Positions 1 to 11,331 are shown, counted from the first letter of the stretch. The stretch is 64,000 nt of DNA from CADEEN01 sp963706685 (GCA_963706685.1 CAVPMY010000019.1:1-64000), one strand, 5' to 3'. Program-made: numbers and translations. The notes: generated by a model from the letters alone, not told the origin.

Positions 1-36
1 AGCGATGCGGCCTGCTCCCTGGTCTCGGAGCGCACG

Positions 37-288
37 TCATACGCCTTGACCGCGCCCGACCAGGCGCACCTCGGGGTCGGTGGCCGAGTCGCCGACTTCA
101 TCGAGCCAGCGCCCGAGTTCGGTCTGGATGAAGGACGTGGCCATGCCGCTGGCCACTTCGCCCGCGTTGTAGCCGCCCATGCCGTCGGCCAGGATGGCCA
201 AGGCGTTGTGAGCATCAACGGCGACCGAGTCTTCGTTGTTGGTGCGAGCGCGGCCCGTGTCGGTGGCGCCGAAGAACTCGATGGGCAT
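37..288 (-). CDS. PP2C-family Ser/Thr protein phosphatase, N-terminal fragment (frame ends early)
   Basis: The product begins MPIEFFGATDTGRARTNNED and carries LADGMGGYNAGEVASG, which are the RxxNED and DGMGG metal-binding motifs of Stp/PppA-type PP2C phosphatases. These enzymes are about 240-270 residues, but this frame stops after roughly 80. The bases at 1-60 do not give the expected PP2C continuation in any frame I read, so a frameshift, an assembly junction or real truncation are all possible. I chose the ATG at 288; a GTG at 303 in the same frame is an alternative. It lies just downstream of, and in the same direction as, the protein kinase, so the two probably form a phosphorylation/dephosphorylation pair. 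Family call is firm; completeness is not. Confidence 0.65.
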   Translation of the reverse strand: MPIEFFGATDTGRARTNNEDSVAVDAHNALAILADGMGGYNAGEVASGMATSFIQTELGRWLDEVGDSATDPEVRLVGRGQGV

Positions 289-471
289 GGGGGTCTGCGG
301 CACGGAAGTAGGGTATAGCGGCGCCTCGGCCCGGCGCCAAGTCAGGTCAAATGGTGGGTCAGCATTGTGCCTCGGCTGGCCGCCGCGACTGCATCGGCGC
401 CCGCCGGTGGCTTCACGGTTCGATCGGCGTTCGTGGCGTATGCCGCGGTTGGATTGCGCCGCGCAGGGGCC

Positions 472-1419
472 TCACCCTGCGGGCGTCTGCAGCTGCCGCG
501 CCAATTGACGTGCCCGCTCGGCCCAGGCGTCGCCGTCGGCGCAGCGCTGCGCTGGGTCTTTTGTCAGCAGTGGTGACAGCAGCTCGTCGAGGCTGCTGCC
601 CAGTGCGCCAGCCAGGGCCGGTCGCACACTGGCCATCGGCGGCGGCGGCTGCCGCGCCACGGCGCGCAGCAGGCTGCCCATGGAGCTCGCCGCGAAGGGC
701 GGCCGGCCGGCCAGCAGCTCATAGACCGTCACGCCCAGCGCATAGAGGTCACTGCGCGCGTCGGCTGCGGCGCCGCCGAGCAGCTCAGGCGCCATGTACA
801 CCGGCGAGCCGAGGAACATGCCGCTGCGTGAGGCCTGCGCGTCGGGCGCACGGGCCAGTCCAAAGTCCGTCAGCGCGGCGCGGCGCGTGGCCGGGTCGAA
901 CAGCGCGTTCGACGGCTTGACGTCGCGGTGCAGGACGCCCTGGCGGTGCGCATGGGCCAGCGCCGCGCCCAGTTGAGCGGCGATGTCGAGCACCAGGGCT
1001 TCGGGCAGGCGGTGCTCGGCGGTGGCATGGCGCGCCAGGTTGCTGCCGGCCAGCAGCTCCATGATGACGAAGGCCAGGCCGGCTTGCGAGCCGCCGCCAA
1101 AGACACGGACGATGCCGGGATGCTCGAGGCGCAGGCTGTGTTGCGCCTCCTGCAGAAAACGCTCGCGGGCGGCTGCCGGGTCATCACCGATGCCGGTGCG
1201 CGGGCACCAGACCTTGACGGCACGCGGCGCGTGGCTGGCGATGTCCTGGCCGCTGTAAACGATGGCGCTGGCGCCGCGCCCGATCGCCTGCGCGATCGAC
1301 ACGCCGGCCAGCACTGTCCCCGGTGCCAGCGACTCGGCGGTCAGCGTCACTTCGGCGCCGGCCGCAGCGCTGGACTTGGCAGACGACAAGCGTTCAAACA
1401 GGCGGGCGAAGGGGTTCAT
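472..1419 (-). CDS. Hanks-type Ser/Thr protein kinase
   Basis: A soluble eukaryote-like kinase of about 315 residues. In order the protein shows a glycine-rich loop (IGRGASAIVYSG), an AVKVW lysine, a QEAQ glutamate helix, the catalytic loop HRDVKPSN, the DFG motif (TDFGLAR) and an APE-like segment (YMAPELL). All catalytic residues are therefore present and it should be active. A short Ala/Ser-rich N-terminal extension precedes the kinase domain; there is no transmembrane segment or PASTA domain. The start MNPFARLF is preferred over an upstream in-frame ATG (1440) because the first seven residues of the longer form look non-coding. The PP2C fragment follows in the same orientation after 180 bases. 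Substrates are unknown. Confidence 0.85.
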   Translation of the reverse strand: MNPFARLFERLSSAKSSAAAGAEVTLTAESLAPGTVLAGVSIAQAIGRGASAIVYSGQDIASHAPRAVKVWCPRTGIGDDPAAARERFLQEAQHSLRLEHPGIVRVFGGGSQAGLAFVIMELLAGSNLARHATAEHRLPEALVLDIAAQLGAALAHAHRQGVLHRDVKPSNALFDPATRRAALTDFGLARAPDAQASRSGMFLGSPVYMAPELLGGAAADARSDLYALGVTVYELLAGRPPFAASSMGSLLRAVARQPPPPMASVRPALAGALGSSLDELLSPLLTKDPAQRCADGDAWAERARQLARQLQTPAG

Positions 1420-1504
1420 CGGGCGCCCATGTTGCCGCAATGCGCTGGAGCCGCCGTCGCCGCGGCGAACCGGTGCATGGCCGCGGCAACGGTGCAGGCG
1501 AGGC

Positions 1505-2398
1505 TCAGATCAGCGCTTTGAGCAGCTTGCCCATTTCCGACGGATTGCGCGTCACCGTGAAGCCGCATTCCTCCATGATGGCCAGCTTGGCGTCGGCAGT
1601 ATCGGCGCCGCCCGAGATCAGCGCGCCGGCGTGGCCCATGCGCTTGCCCGCAGGCGCAGTGACGCCGGCGATGAAGCCGACGATCGGTTTTTTCATGTTC
1701 GCCTTGCACCAGCGCGCGGCGTCGGCCTCGTCGGGGCCACCGATCTCGCCGATCATGATCACCGCGTCGGTGTCCGGGTCGTCGTTGAAGAGTTGCATCA
1801 CGTCGATGTGCTTCAGGCCGTTGATCGGGTCGCCGCCGATGCCGACGGCGCTCGACTGGCCGAGGCCGATCTCGGTCAACTGCGCCACGGCTTCATAGGT
1901 CAGCGTGCCGGAGCGCGAGACCACACCGATGCGGCCCTTGCGGTGGATGTGGCCGGGCATGATGCCGATCTTGATCTCGTCGGGCGTGATCGTGCCGGGG
2001 CAATTGGGCCCCAGCAGCAGCGTTTTCTTGCCGCCGGCCGCTTCCTTGGCCTTCATGCGGTTGCGCACCTCGAGCATGTCGCGAATCGGGATGCCCTCGG
2101 TGATGCAGATCACGAGGTCGAGGTCGGCTTGCGCCGCCTCCCAGATCGCAGCCGCGGCGCCCGCCGGCGGTACGTAGATCACGCTCACCGTGGCGCCGGT
2201 GGCTGCCTTGGCGTCCTTGACCGAGGCATGAATCGGAATGCCCTCGAAATCCTCGCCGGCCTTCTTCGGGTTGACGCCGGCGACGAAACAGCTCTTGCCG
2301 TTGGCGTAGTCGCGGCACATGCGGGTGTGGAACTGCCCCGTCTTGCCGGTGATGCCCTGGGTGATGACCCGGGTGTCCTTGTTGATCAGGATGGACAT
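1505..2398 (-). CDS. sucD: Succinyl-CoA ligase, alpha subunit
   Basis: TCA-cycle enzyme that interconverts succinyl-CoA and succinate with formation of ATP or GTP; the alpha subunit binds CoA and carries the phosphorylated histidine. The protein is 297 residues, the normal length, starts MSILINKDTRVITQGITGKTG (a typical CoA-binding Rossmann entry) and contains the active-site segment GHAGALISGG. It lies 10 bases downstream of sucC in the same direction, the conserved order sucC-sucD, so the two subunits are surely co-transcribed. Confidence 0.97.
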   Translation of the reverse strand: MSILINKDTRVITQGITGKTGQFHTRMCRDYANGKSCFVAGVNPKKAGEDFEGIPIHASVKDAKAATGATVSVIYVPPAGAAAAIWEAAQADLDLVICITEGIPIRDMLEVRNRMKAKEAAGGKKTLLLGPNCPGTITPDEIKIGIMPGHIHRKGRIGVVSRSGTLTYEAVAQLTEIGLGQSSAVGIGGDPINGLKHIDVMQLFNDDPDTDAVIMIGEIGGPDEADAARWCKANMKKPIVGFIAGVTAPAGKRMGHAGALISGGADTADAKLAIMEECGFTVTRNPSEMGKLLKALI

Positions 2399-2408
2399 GC
2401 GATCTCCC

Positions 2409-3584
<1,176 letters not shown>

Positions 3585-3677
3585 GGGGATGTCGCGGCAA
3601 CAGGCATGCCGCAAAGTCGGGCGGGTTTCAGGGGCGCGACGAATTTAGCATGGGGCGCTGCACCAGAACTGACGCAC

Positions 3678-4187
3678 TCAGTCCGAGTCGCCGCCCTTGA
3701 CGACGCGGCGGATGACGTGGCTGTCAAAGCCGCGGCCGGCGAGAAAGCGCATTTGCTTGGCCCGCATGGCGGCGTTTGCAGCCGGCTCGGTGCCGAAGCG
3801 GCGCGCCCAGACGGCTTTGGCGCGCTCGAACTCACTGGCCTGAAGGCGCTTCGCCGTTTCGGGGTCGAGCACGGCACCATGCTGGCCAAGCTCCTGTGCG
3901 ATGCGACGCTGGCCAAAGCGGGCGGCGCGGGCATGGATGCGAGATTCGACGAAGCGGGCCTCGCTCAGGTAGCGGTGCTCGGCGAGCCAGTCGAGCAGGG
4001 CATCGACTTCGGCCACGCGGTCTGCCGCCTCTGCTGGCGTGGCTTCGCCCGTCTCTGCAGCAGCAGCGTCGTCGCGCAGCCGCGCCGCACGCATCAGCTT
4101 GCGCCGCAATTCCAGGCGGCTGTGTTCACGCTGCGACAGCCACTGCAGCGCGCGGCCCTTGAGCGACGGGGGCGGCCGGGCCGCCAT
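3678..4187 (-). CDS. recX: RecA regulator RecX
   Basis: RecX binds RecA filaments and limits their extension during recombination and the SOS response. The protein is about 169 residues and basic, with the RecX pattern of helical repeats: LQWLSQREHSRLELRRKLM near the N-terminus, YLSEARFVESRIHARA in the middle and MRFLAGRGFDSHVIRRVV at the C-terminus. The frame remains open upstream into recA, but the start at 4187 (MAARPPPSLKGRAL) is the only one consistent with the family and falls seven bases after the recA stop. It would be co-transcribed with recA and therefore be under the same LexA-type control. Confidence 0.93.
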   Translation of the reverse strand: MAARPPPSLKGRALQWLSQREHSRLELRRKLMRAARLRDDAAAAETGEATPAEAADRVAEVDALLDWLAEHRYLSEARFVESRIHARAARFGQRRIAQELGQHGAVLDPETAKRLQASEFERAKAVWARRFGTEPAANAAMRAKQMRFLAGRGFDSHVIRRVVKGGDSD

Positions 4188-4194
4188 CACAGGC

Positions 4195-5232
<1,038 letters not shown>

Positions 5233-5281
5233 GCGGGTCTCCGGATGAGTGGCGTTGGGGTTCGCGGATTGTGCGCGATAA

Positions 5282-5297
5282 CTGGATATTCGTACAG
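5282..5297. promoter_or_regulatory. LexA (SOS) box upstream of recA
   Basis: The sequence CTGG ATATTCGT ACAG matches the proteobacterial LexA operator CTGT-N8-ACAG at seven of eight defined bases. It lies 50 bases before the recA start, where SOS boxes of recA normally sit, and is also 70 bases upstream of the divergent response-regulator gene. The match is by eye; LexA itself is not in this window. Confidence 0.75.
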
Positions 5298-5365
5298 GGT
5301 TTGTATTCCGTCAAGCGGGTGAAAGCCTAGGCTTGCCTGAATCTGCTCAAAGGGAGAATCGAGCC

Positions 5366-6037
5366 ATGCGAGTCCTCGTTGCCGAAGACGATCAGGTGCT
5401 GGCCGACGGCCTGCTGCGCTCGCTGCGCGCCGCGGGCTACGCAGCCGACCATGTGGCGTCGGGCAGCGAGGCCGAGGCGGCGTTGGCGTCGCACGAATTC
5501 GACCTGGTGATCCTCGACCTGGGGCTGCCCAAGGTGCACGGCCTGGATGTGCTGCGCAAATTCCGCGCTCGCGGCTCGGCCACGCCGGTGCTGATCCTGA
5601 CCGCGGCCGACAGCATCGAGCAGCGGGTCAAGGGGCTCGACCTGGGCGCCGACGACTACATGGCCAAGCCGTTCTCGCTGCAGGAACTCGAAGCGCGTGT
5701 GCGGGCGTTGATGCGCCGTGGCCTGGGCACGGCCAGCAACCTGCTCAAGCACGGGCCCCTGACTTTCGATGCCACCGGCCGCGTGTGCTACATCGACGAG
5801 CAGATGATCGAGCTGTCGGCGCGTGAGATCTCGCTGCTCGAAGTGCTGCTGCAGCGAGCCGGCCGGCTGGTCAGCAAGGATCAGCTCGTCGAGCGCCTGT
5901 GCGAGTGGGGCGAGGAGGTCAGCAACAACGCCATCGAGGTCTACATCCACCGTCTGCGCAAGAAGATCGAACGCGGCCCGATCCGTATTGCGACGGTGCG
6001 CGGCCTGGGCTACTGCCTGGAGAAAATCTCCGCCTGA
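5366..6037 (+). CDS. OmpR-family two-component response regulator (TctD/QseB-like)
   Basis: A 223-residue DNA-binding response regulator. The receiver domain has the acidic pocket (AEDD at the N-terminus), the phospho-acceptor aspartate at about residue 51 in VILDLGLP, and the conserved lysine in MAKPFS near residue 100. The C-terminal half is a winged helix (SAREISLLEVLLQRAGRLVS, then YIHRLRKKIE). The start MRVLVAEDDQ at 5366 is preceded by AAAGGGAG as ribosome-binding site, better than the ATG 33 bases upstream. The partner histidine kinase follows after 26 bases. The pairing resembles TctD/TctE or QseB/QseC; no tricarboxylate transporter genes are adjacent, so the signal is unknown. Confidence 0.93.
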   Translation: MRVLVAEDDQVLADGLLRSLRAAGYAADHVASGSEAEAALASHEFDLVILDLGLPKVHGLDVLRKFRARGSATPVLILTAADSIEQRVKGLDLGADDYMAKPFSLQELEARVRALMRRGLGTASNLLKHGPLTFDATGRVCYIDEQMIELSAREISLLEVLLQRAGRLVSKDQLVERLCEWGEEVSNNAIEVYIHRLRKKIERGPIRIATVRGLGYCLEKISA

Positions 6038-6063
6038 TGGTGCTCCGGCGCGGGCACGATTGA

Positions 6064-7521
6064 ATGCCAACACAACCTGGCGACCGCCCTCAGCGCTCGC
6101 TGTTCGGCGACATCCTCGATTGGTTGCTGGTACCGCTGCTGCTGCTGTGGCCGTTGTCGGTGGTCATCATCTGGGTGGCGGCGCAGGGCATTGCCAACCG
6201 GCCGTTCGACCGCGACCTGTCGGAGACCGCACGCACGCTGGCGCGGCGCGTCAGCGTGCCGGCCGCCACGGCGCCGCAAGCGCGCTTCAATCTGCCCGAG
6301 GTCTCGGTGGCCTTGATGCGCGGCGAAGACTCGGACAGCTTTTACTACCAGGTGCTGGGCACGCGCGGCGAGCGTGTGGCCGGTGACCCCGCCGTGCCCG
6401 TGCCTGACGAAACCCCGCGCGCCGACGGCGACGTGCGGCTGCGCGACGATGAGCTCGGGGGCCGCCCGGTGCGCGTGGCCTACCTGTGGGTGCCGGTGGG
6501 CGCCCTGCCCGGCGACAACCTGGCGCCGCCGCTGGTGCAGGTGGCCGAGACGCTCGACAAGCGCTCGCAACTGGCCGCCGAGATCGCGCGCGGCGTGATG
6601 TTGTCGCAGTTCGCCATCCTGCCGCTGGCGGTGGTGCTGATCTGGTTTGCGCTGTCGCGCGGCCTGCGCCCGCTCGACGAGTTGCAGCGCCGCATCCGCC
6701 AGCGCGCCATCGGCGATCTGTCGCCGATCGACGAACGCGCCGCACCGGAGGAAGTGAGCCCGCTGGTCGACGCGATCAACGGCCTGCTGGCGCGGCTGGA
6801 CCGGTCGATCAGCGCGCAGAAGCATTTTCTGGCCGATGCGGCGCACCAGTTGAAGACGCCGCTGGCCGGCTTGCGCATGCAGGCTGAGCTGGCGCAGCGC
6901 GAAGCCGAAGGCGGTGAGGCCAAGGCGGTCATGCGCTCGTTGCAGCAGATCGCGCGTTCGTCGCAGCAGGCCGCGCACATGGTCAACCAGCTGCTGGCCA
7001 TGGCGCGCGCCGAGGACGCCAACGAAGCGCGTCGCGTGCAGCCTTTCAACCTGGCGGCGCTGGCCACCGAGGTCGTTCACGACTTCGTGCCGCGGGCGCT
7101 GGCCAAGGGCATCGACCTCGGCTTCGAGGGCCCCGGCGCCAAGGACGCCGAGGCCCCGCGCGTCGTCGGCGAGGCGGTGCTGGTGCGCGAGCTGATGCGC
7201 AACCTGGTCGACAACGCCGTGCAATACACGCCCGGCGGCGGCACGGTCACGGTGCGCCTGTTGCCCGACCCCTTTGGCCAGATGGCGGTGCTGCAGGTCG
7301 AGGACAACGGCCCCGGCATTGCCGAGGCCGAGCGCGAACTCGTCTTTCAGCCCTTCTACCGCGGGCTCGGCACCGAAGTCGACGGCTCGGGGCTGGGCCT
7401 GGCCATCGTGCATGAGATCGTGCAGCGCCATGGCGGAACGGTGAGCGTCGAGGCCATGAATGCGCGTGCGCTGTCGCCGGGGACCCGGATCACGGTGCGT
7501 CTGCCCACAGCGGCGACGTGA
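6064..7521 (+). CDS. Sensor histidine kinase, TctE-like
   Basis: Membrane sensor kinase, 485 residues, partner of the upstream response regulator. The N-terminus has one transmembrane helix (residues about 18-42, WLLVPLLLLWPLSVVIIWVA), then a periplasmic region typical of the 2CSK_N/TctE type, and a second helix near 180-200 (MLSQFAILPLAVVLIWFAL). A HAMP-like linker follows, then the HisKA dimerisation segment with phospho-acceptor histidine near residue 261 (AHQLKTPLAGLRMQAE), and the ATPase domain with N box (LMRNLVDNAVQYTPGGG), G1 (VEDNGPGI) and G2 (GSGLGLAIV). All kinase boxes are present. It converges on rodA with a 12-base gap. Confidence 0.93.
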   Translation: MPTQPGDRPQRSLFGDILDWLLVPLLLLWPLSVVIIWVAAQGIANRPFDRDLSETARTLARRVSVPAATAPQARFNLPEVSVALMRGEDSDSFYYQVLGTRGERVAGDPAVPVPDETPRADGDVRLRDDELGGRPVRVAYLWVPVGALPGDNLAPPLVQVAETLDKRSQLAAEIARGVMLSQFAILPLAVVLIWFALSRGLRPLDELQRRIRQRAIGDLSPIDERAAPEEVSPLVDAINGLLARLDRSISAQKHFLADAAHQLKTPLAGLRMQAELAQREAEGGEAKAVMRSLQQIARSSQQAAHMVNQLLAMARAEDANEARRVQPFNLAALATEVVHDFVPRALAKGIDLGFEGPGAKDAEAPRVVGEAVLVRELMRNLVDNAVQYTPGGGTVTVRLLPDPFGQMAVLQVEDNGPGIAEAERELVFQPFYRGLGTEVDGSGLGLAIVHEIVQRHGGTVSVEAMNARALSPGTRITVRLPTAAT

Positions 7522-7533
7522 CCGTGCGCCCCG

Positions 7534-8691
7534 TCAGCTCTGCATCAGGCGCCGGCTGCGCGATATCGACATCAACATGCCGATCGCCAGCCCCAGCGTC
7601 ACCATTGCCGTGCCGCCGTAGCTGACGAATGGCAGTGGAATGCCCACCACCGGCAGGATGCCGCTGACCATGCCCATGTTGACGAACACGTAGGTGAAGA
7701 TCGACAAGGTGATCGAGCCGGCGAGCAGGCGAGTGAACAGCGTCGGCGCCAGCGCAGCGATGAACAGGCCGCGAAAGATCAGGAAGGTGAAGGCCAGCAG
7801 CAAACCGATCGTGCCGATGAGGCCGAACTCTTCGGAAAACGCGGCGAAGATGAAGTCGGTGGTGCGCTCGGGAATGAACTCGAGATGCGTCTGCGTGCCC
7901 TGCATGAAGCCCTTGCCGTAGACGCCGCCCGAACCGATGGCGATCATGCCCTGCAGAATGTGAAAACCCCTGCCCAGCGGGTCCTTGGTCGGGTCGAGCA
8001 AAGTGCAGATGCGCGTCTGCTGGTATTCCTTGAGCAGCGGCCAATCCACGCCCGGTTGGCAGATGCGGGGCTCGAAGGCGATCAAGGCGGCGATGGCCAC
8101 GCCGGCAGCCAGCATCACCGGCACGATCAGCTTCCATGACAGGCCGGCGAAGAACAGCACGTACAGGCCGGCCGACAGGATCAGCACCGCGGTGCCGAGG
8201 TCGGGCTGCTTGGCCACCATCAGGAAAGGCACGAGCAGGATCACGCTGGCGATCACCCATTCGGCCATGCGCATGCGGCCCTCGCAGGTCTGGAACCACC
8301 AGGCCAGCATCAACGGCGTCGCCAGCTTGAGGATTTCGCTGGGCTGGATGATGGTCACGCCGATGTCGAGCCAGCGCGTGGCGCCCTTCTTGGTGATGCC
8401 GAACACGGCGGTGGTGATCAGCAGGGCGATGCCGATGGTGTAGATCGGCACGGCCAGCGCCATCAGTCGCTGCGGCGGCACCTGCGACACCGCCCACATG
8501 ATCAGCAGTGCAATCAGCATGTTGCGGCCGTGATCGACAAAACGCGTGCCATGGTCGAAGCCCGCCGAGTACATCGTCATCAGGCCGAAGGCGGCGAGCA
8601 GCAGTGCGGCGGTCAACAGCAGGCCGTCAAAACCGAACAGGATCGGCTTGATGCGCTGCCAAAACGAGGGCTGCTCGTAGACGCTGCTCAT
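7534..8691 (-). CDS. rodA: Rod-shape peptidoglycan polymerase RodA (SEDS family)
   Basis: SEDS-family glycosyltransferase that polymerises lipid II during cell elongation, working with PBP2. The start at 8691 (MSSVYEQPSFWQRIKPILF) overlaps the mrdA stop as ATGA, so translation is coupled to mrdA. The protein is about 385 residues with some ten membrane helices. SEDS motifs are visible: AKQPDLGTA near residue 170, LDPTKDPLGRGFH near 235, ERTTDFIFAAFSEEFG near 280 and IPLPFVSYGGTAM near 355. It is the last gene of the mreBCD-mrdA-rodA operon, the standard arrangement in Betaproteobacteria. Confidence 0.96.
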   Translation of the reverse strand: MSSVYEQPSFWQRIKPILFGFDGLLLTAALLLAAFGLMTMYSAGFDHGTRFVDHGRNMLIALLIMWAVSQVPPQRLMALAVPIYTIGIALLITTAVFGITKKGATRWLDIGVTIIQPSEILKLATPLMLAWWFQTCEGRMRMAEWVIASVILLVPFLMVAKQPDLGTAVLILSAGLYVLFFAGLSWKLIVPVMLAAGVAIAALIAFEPRICQPGVDWPLLKEYQQTRICTLLDPTKDPLGRGFHILQGMIAIGSGGVYGKGFMQGTQTHLEFIPERTTDFIFAAFSEEFGLIGTIGLLLAFTFLIFRGLFIAALAPTLFTRLLAGSITLSIFTYVFVNMGMVSGILPVVGIPLPFVSYGGTAMVTLGLAIGMLMSISRSRRLMQS

Positions 8692-10706
8692 TTTTTCTCG
8701 TTCAATGCCACCGGCCCCGGCGCCGAGGTCACCGTCTGCGCCAGGCCACCGCCCACCAGGCCCGGCAGCAGCACGTCCTTGGCGTCGCGTGGCTTGCCGA
8801 TCGGCGCGCTCGACTTGCCGATCTGCGTGGCCGCCATGTCTTCGTCGTTGGGCCACAGGCCGGCAATCCAGTAGTCGAAGACGCGGCGCGCGATCGGCGC
8901 GGCAGCTTCGGAGCCGAAGCCGGCGTTTTCCACCACCACGGCCATGGCGATCGTCGGTTGATCGAGCGGCGCGAAGGCGATGTAGAGCGAATGGTCGCGC
9001 TGATGCTCGGCCAGCTTTTCCGCCTTATACTTCTCGTTGGCCTTGATGCCGACGGCCTGCGCGGTGCCGGTCTTGCCGCCGCTCTGGTACGGAGCGCCCA
9101 TGAAGACGCGTGTCGAGGTGCCTTCCTGCGTCACGCCATGCAGGGCGCGCTTGATGATGGCGACATGGTCCGCCGCAAAGGGCAGCGGCTCGAGCGCCTG
9201 CCGCTCGGGCTGGTTGCGCATGCCCTTGACAGCCGCTTCGATCTCGCGCACCAGACGCGGCTCGAAGCGCTGGCCACCGGCCACCAGCGTTGAGGTGGCG
9301 CTGGCCAGCTGCAGCATCGTGAAGTTGTTGTAGCCCTGGCCGATGCCCAGCGAGATCGTCTCGCCCGCATACCAGCGCTGCTGCTCGGCCTTGCGGTAGG
9401 CCTTCTTCTTCCACGCCGTCGACGGCAGCAGGCCGCTGACCTCGCCGTCGACGTCGATGCCGGTCTTGCGGCCGAAGCCCATCGGCGAGAGCTGCTCGTG
9501 CATCAGGTCGACGCCCATCTCGTTGGCCAGCGAGTAGTAGTAGACGTTGCTCGACTTGACGATCGAGCGGTACATGTCCACCGGGCCCAGACCGCGATCA
9601 CCGTGGCTGCGGAAGGTGTGGCCACCGAAGACGAAGGTGCCGGCGTCGTTGATGATGGTGCTCGGTGAGCGCTTGCCGGTGTTGAGTGCGGCCATCGCCA
9701 TGAAGGGCTTGAAGGTCGAGCCGGGCGGGTAGGTGCCCCTGAGGGCGCGGTTGAGCAGCGGCTTGTCGATGCTATCGTTGAGTTCGCGCCAGTTGTCGAC
9801 ATCGATGCCGTCGACGAACAGGTTGGGATCGAAGGTCGGCTTGCTGACAAACGCCAGCACCTCGCCGTTGCGCGGATCGATCGCCACCAGCGCACCGCGA
9901 CGCTCGCCGAACATCTGCTCGACCAGGGCCTGCAGCTTGATGTCGATCGAAAGATAAATCTGATCCCCCGGTGTTGCCGCCTTGTGGTCGAGACGGCGCA
10001 CCGCACGGCCGCCGGCGCTGGTTTCCACTTCCTCGATGCCGGTCTTGCCATGCAGCTGCTGCTCGTAGCGTTGCTCGATGCCGAGCTTGCCGATGTACTC
10101 GGTGCCGCGGTAGTTGGCCGTCAGCTCGTCTTCCCAGTCGTCGATGATTTCCTTTTCGGCCTGGTTGATGCGGCCGATGTAGCCCAGCAGGTGGGCGCCG
10201 GTTTCGCCGAGCGGGTAGTTGCGGAACAGCCGCGCCTGGACATCGACGCCGGAGAAGCGGAAGCGCTGGGCGACAAAGCGCGCCACCTCGTCGTCGGTGA
10301 GCTTGGTGCGGATCGGCAGCGACTCGAAGTTCTTGCTGTCGGCCTGCTGGCGCTTGAAGCGGCGGCGGTCACGCGGCGTGATCTCGACCAGTTCGGCCAA
10401 GGCGTCGATCGTCTCGTCCAGCGGCCGCTCGAGCCGAGAGGGCATGATCTCGAGCGTGTAGGCCGAGTAGTTGTTGGCCAGCACGATGCCGTTGCGATCG
10501 ACGATCAGGCCGCGATTGGGCACCACCGGCAACACCGCGATGCGGTTGTTCTCGGCCTGCGTCGACAAATCGACGTGGCGATAAACCTGCAGGTACACCA
10601 GCCGCGCCGCCAGCAGGCCGAAGCAAAAAAGCACGAAAAAAGCTGCGGCCAACAGGCGGCCGCGAAAGCCGCCCAGTTCGCGTTCGATATCGCGCAACTC
10701 TGTCAT
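8688..10706 (-). CDS. mrdA: Penicillin-binding protein 2, elongation transpeptidase
   Basis: Class B PBP that cross-links peptidoglycan during rod elongation. The protein of about 672 residues has one N-terminal membrane anchor (LLAAAFFVLFCFGLLAARLV), a dimerisation domain, and the transpeptidase domain with its three catalytic motifs: STFK in PPGSTFKPFMAM, SSN in VKSSNVYYYS, and KTG in SGGKTGTAQAV. I chose the ATG at 10706 (MTELRDIERELGG); a TTG two codons earlier is possible. It lies between mreD and rodA and overlaps the rodA start by four bases. Confidence 0.96.
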   Translation of the reverse strand: MTELRDIERELGGFRGRLLAAAFFVLFCFGLLAARLVYLQVYRHVDLSTQAENNRIAVLPVVPNRGLIVDRNGIVLANNYSAYTLEIMPSRLERPLDETIDALAELVEITPRDRRRFKRQQADSKNFESLPIRTKLTDDEVARFVAQRFRFSGVDVQARLFRNYPLGETGAHLLGYIGRINQAEKEIIDDWEDELTANYRGTEYIGKLGIEQRYEQQLHGKTGIEEVETSAGGRAVRRLDHKAATPGDQIYLSIDIKLQALVEQMFGERRGALVAIDPRNGEVLAFVSKPTFDPNLFVDGIDVDNWRELNDSIDKPLLNRALRGTYPPGSTFKPFMAMAALNTGKRSPSTIINDAGTFVFGGHTFRSHGDRGLGPVDMYRSIVKSSNVYYYSLANEMGVDLMHEQLSPMGFGRKTGIDVDGEVSGLLPSTAWKKKAYRKAEQQRWYAGETISLGIGQGYNNFTMLQLASATSTLVAGGQRFEPRLVREIEAAVKGMRNQPERQALEPLPFAADHVAIIKRALHGVTQEGTSTRVFMGAPYQSGGKTGTAQAVGIKANEKYKAEKLAEHQRDHSLYIAFAPLDQPTIAMAVVVENAGFGSEAAAPIARRVFDYWIAGLWPNDEDMAATQIGKSSAPIGKPRDAKDVLLPGLVGGGLAQTVTSAPGPVALNEKK

Positions 10707-10768
10707 CGGCAAGCACGTGCACTACCAAGCGAACGCCGCGGATCTGGTTTTGCCAGGCCGCTGGCGTT

Positions 10769-10809
10769 GCCCCCTTGAGGGGGAGCGGCGCAGCCGCTTC
10801 GGGGGTGGG
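10769..10809. repeat. G/C-rich intergenic palindromic repeat, copy A
   Basis: A short element made of two stem-forming halves: CCCCCTTGAGGGGG, followed by AGCGGCGCAGCCGCT and TTCGGGGG. It fills much of the 100-base gap between mreD and mrdA and abuts the mreD stop codon. Related elements occur at 13451, 51900 and 54890. I know such elements as common in Burkholderiales genomes; their function is not established. They could act as weak terminators, mRNA stabilisers or mobile palindromes. Confidence 0.6.
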
Positions 10810-11331
10810 TCATAACGGTCGATTTTCGTCCGGATCGGGGGCCCTGCGTTGCGGTGCGAGAAAGACGAATGAGACGATCGGCCAAAGTACCGCTTCGAAG
10901 CACGGCGCGATGAAGTAGCTCCAGCCGGGGAACAGGTCGCCGGCCAGCATGCGCACCAGCAGCGAAACCAGGTGCGCGGCAATGAACAGCGGCAGCACCT
11001 GCGCGGCCTGCTGCAGCACCGGGAACCACAGCAGCCGGCGGTGCAGCGCAATCGCCGCAAACGCGAGCAGCGTGTAGGCCAACCCATGTTGACCGAGGAT
11101 CGAGCCCTGCTGCACGTCCATCAGCAAGCCGAAGAAGAAGGACACGCCGACACCGACACGGCGCGGCTGATGCACCACCCAGAACGCCAGCGTCAGCGCC
11201 AGCATGTCGGGCAACCACGGGCTGCGTCCCAGCGGCAGCATGTTGAAGGCCAACGCGAGCAGCAGCGTGATGACGATGAACAGCGGGTTGGCGGGCAGCA
11301 GCAGCTGGTCGCCGCGCGGCATGATGCTCAT
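10810..11331 (-). CDS. mreD: Rod shape-determining protein MreD
   Basis: Small polytopic inner-membrane protein of the elongasome, 173 residues with about five hydrophobic helices, for example NPLFIVITLLLALAFNML and VSFFFGLLMDVQQGSILGQ, the latter containing the conserved GLLxD-type segment of MreD. The start MSIMPRGDQLLLPANP at 11331 is taken because the frame upstream encodes a proline-rich stretch without MreD character. It sits between mreC (70 bases upstream) and mrdA, as expected. It is basic at the N-terminus and ends with a short charged tail. Confidence 0.92.
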   Translation of the reverse strand: MSIMPRGDQLLLPANPLFIVITLLLALAFNMLPLGRSPWLPDMLALTLAFWVVHQPRRVGVGVSFFFGLLMDVQQGSILGQHGLAYTLLAFAAIALHRRLLWFPVLQQAAQVLPLFIAAHLVSLLVRMLAGDLFPGWSYFIAPCFEAVLWPIVSFVFLAPQRRAPDPDENRPL

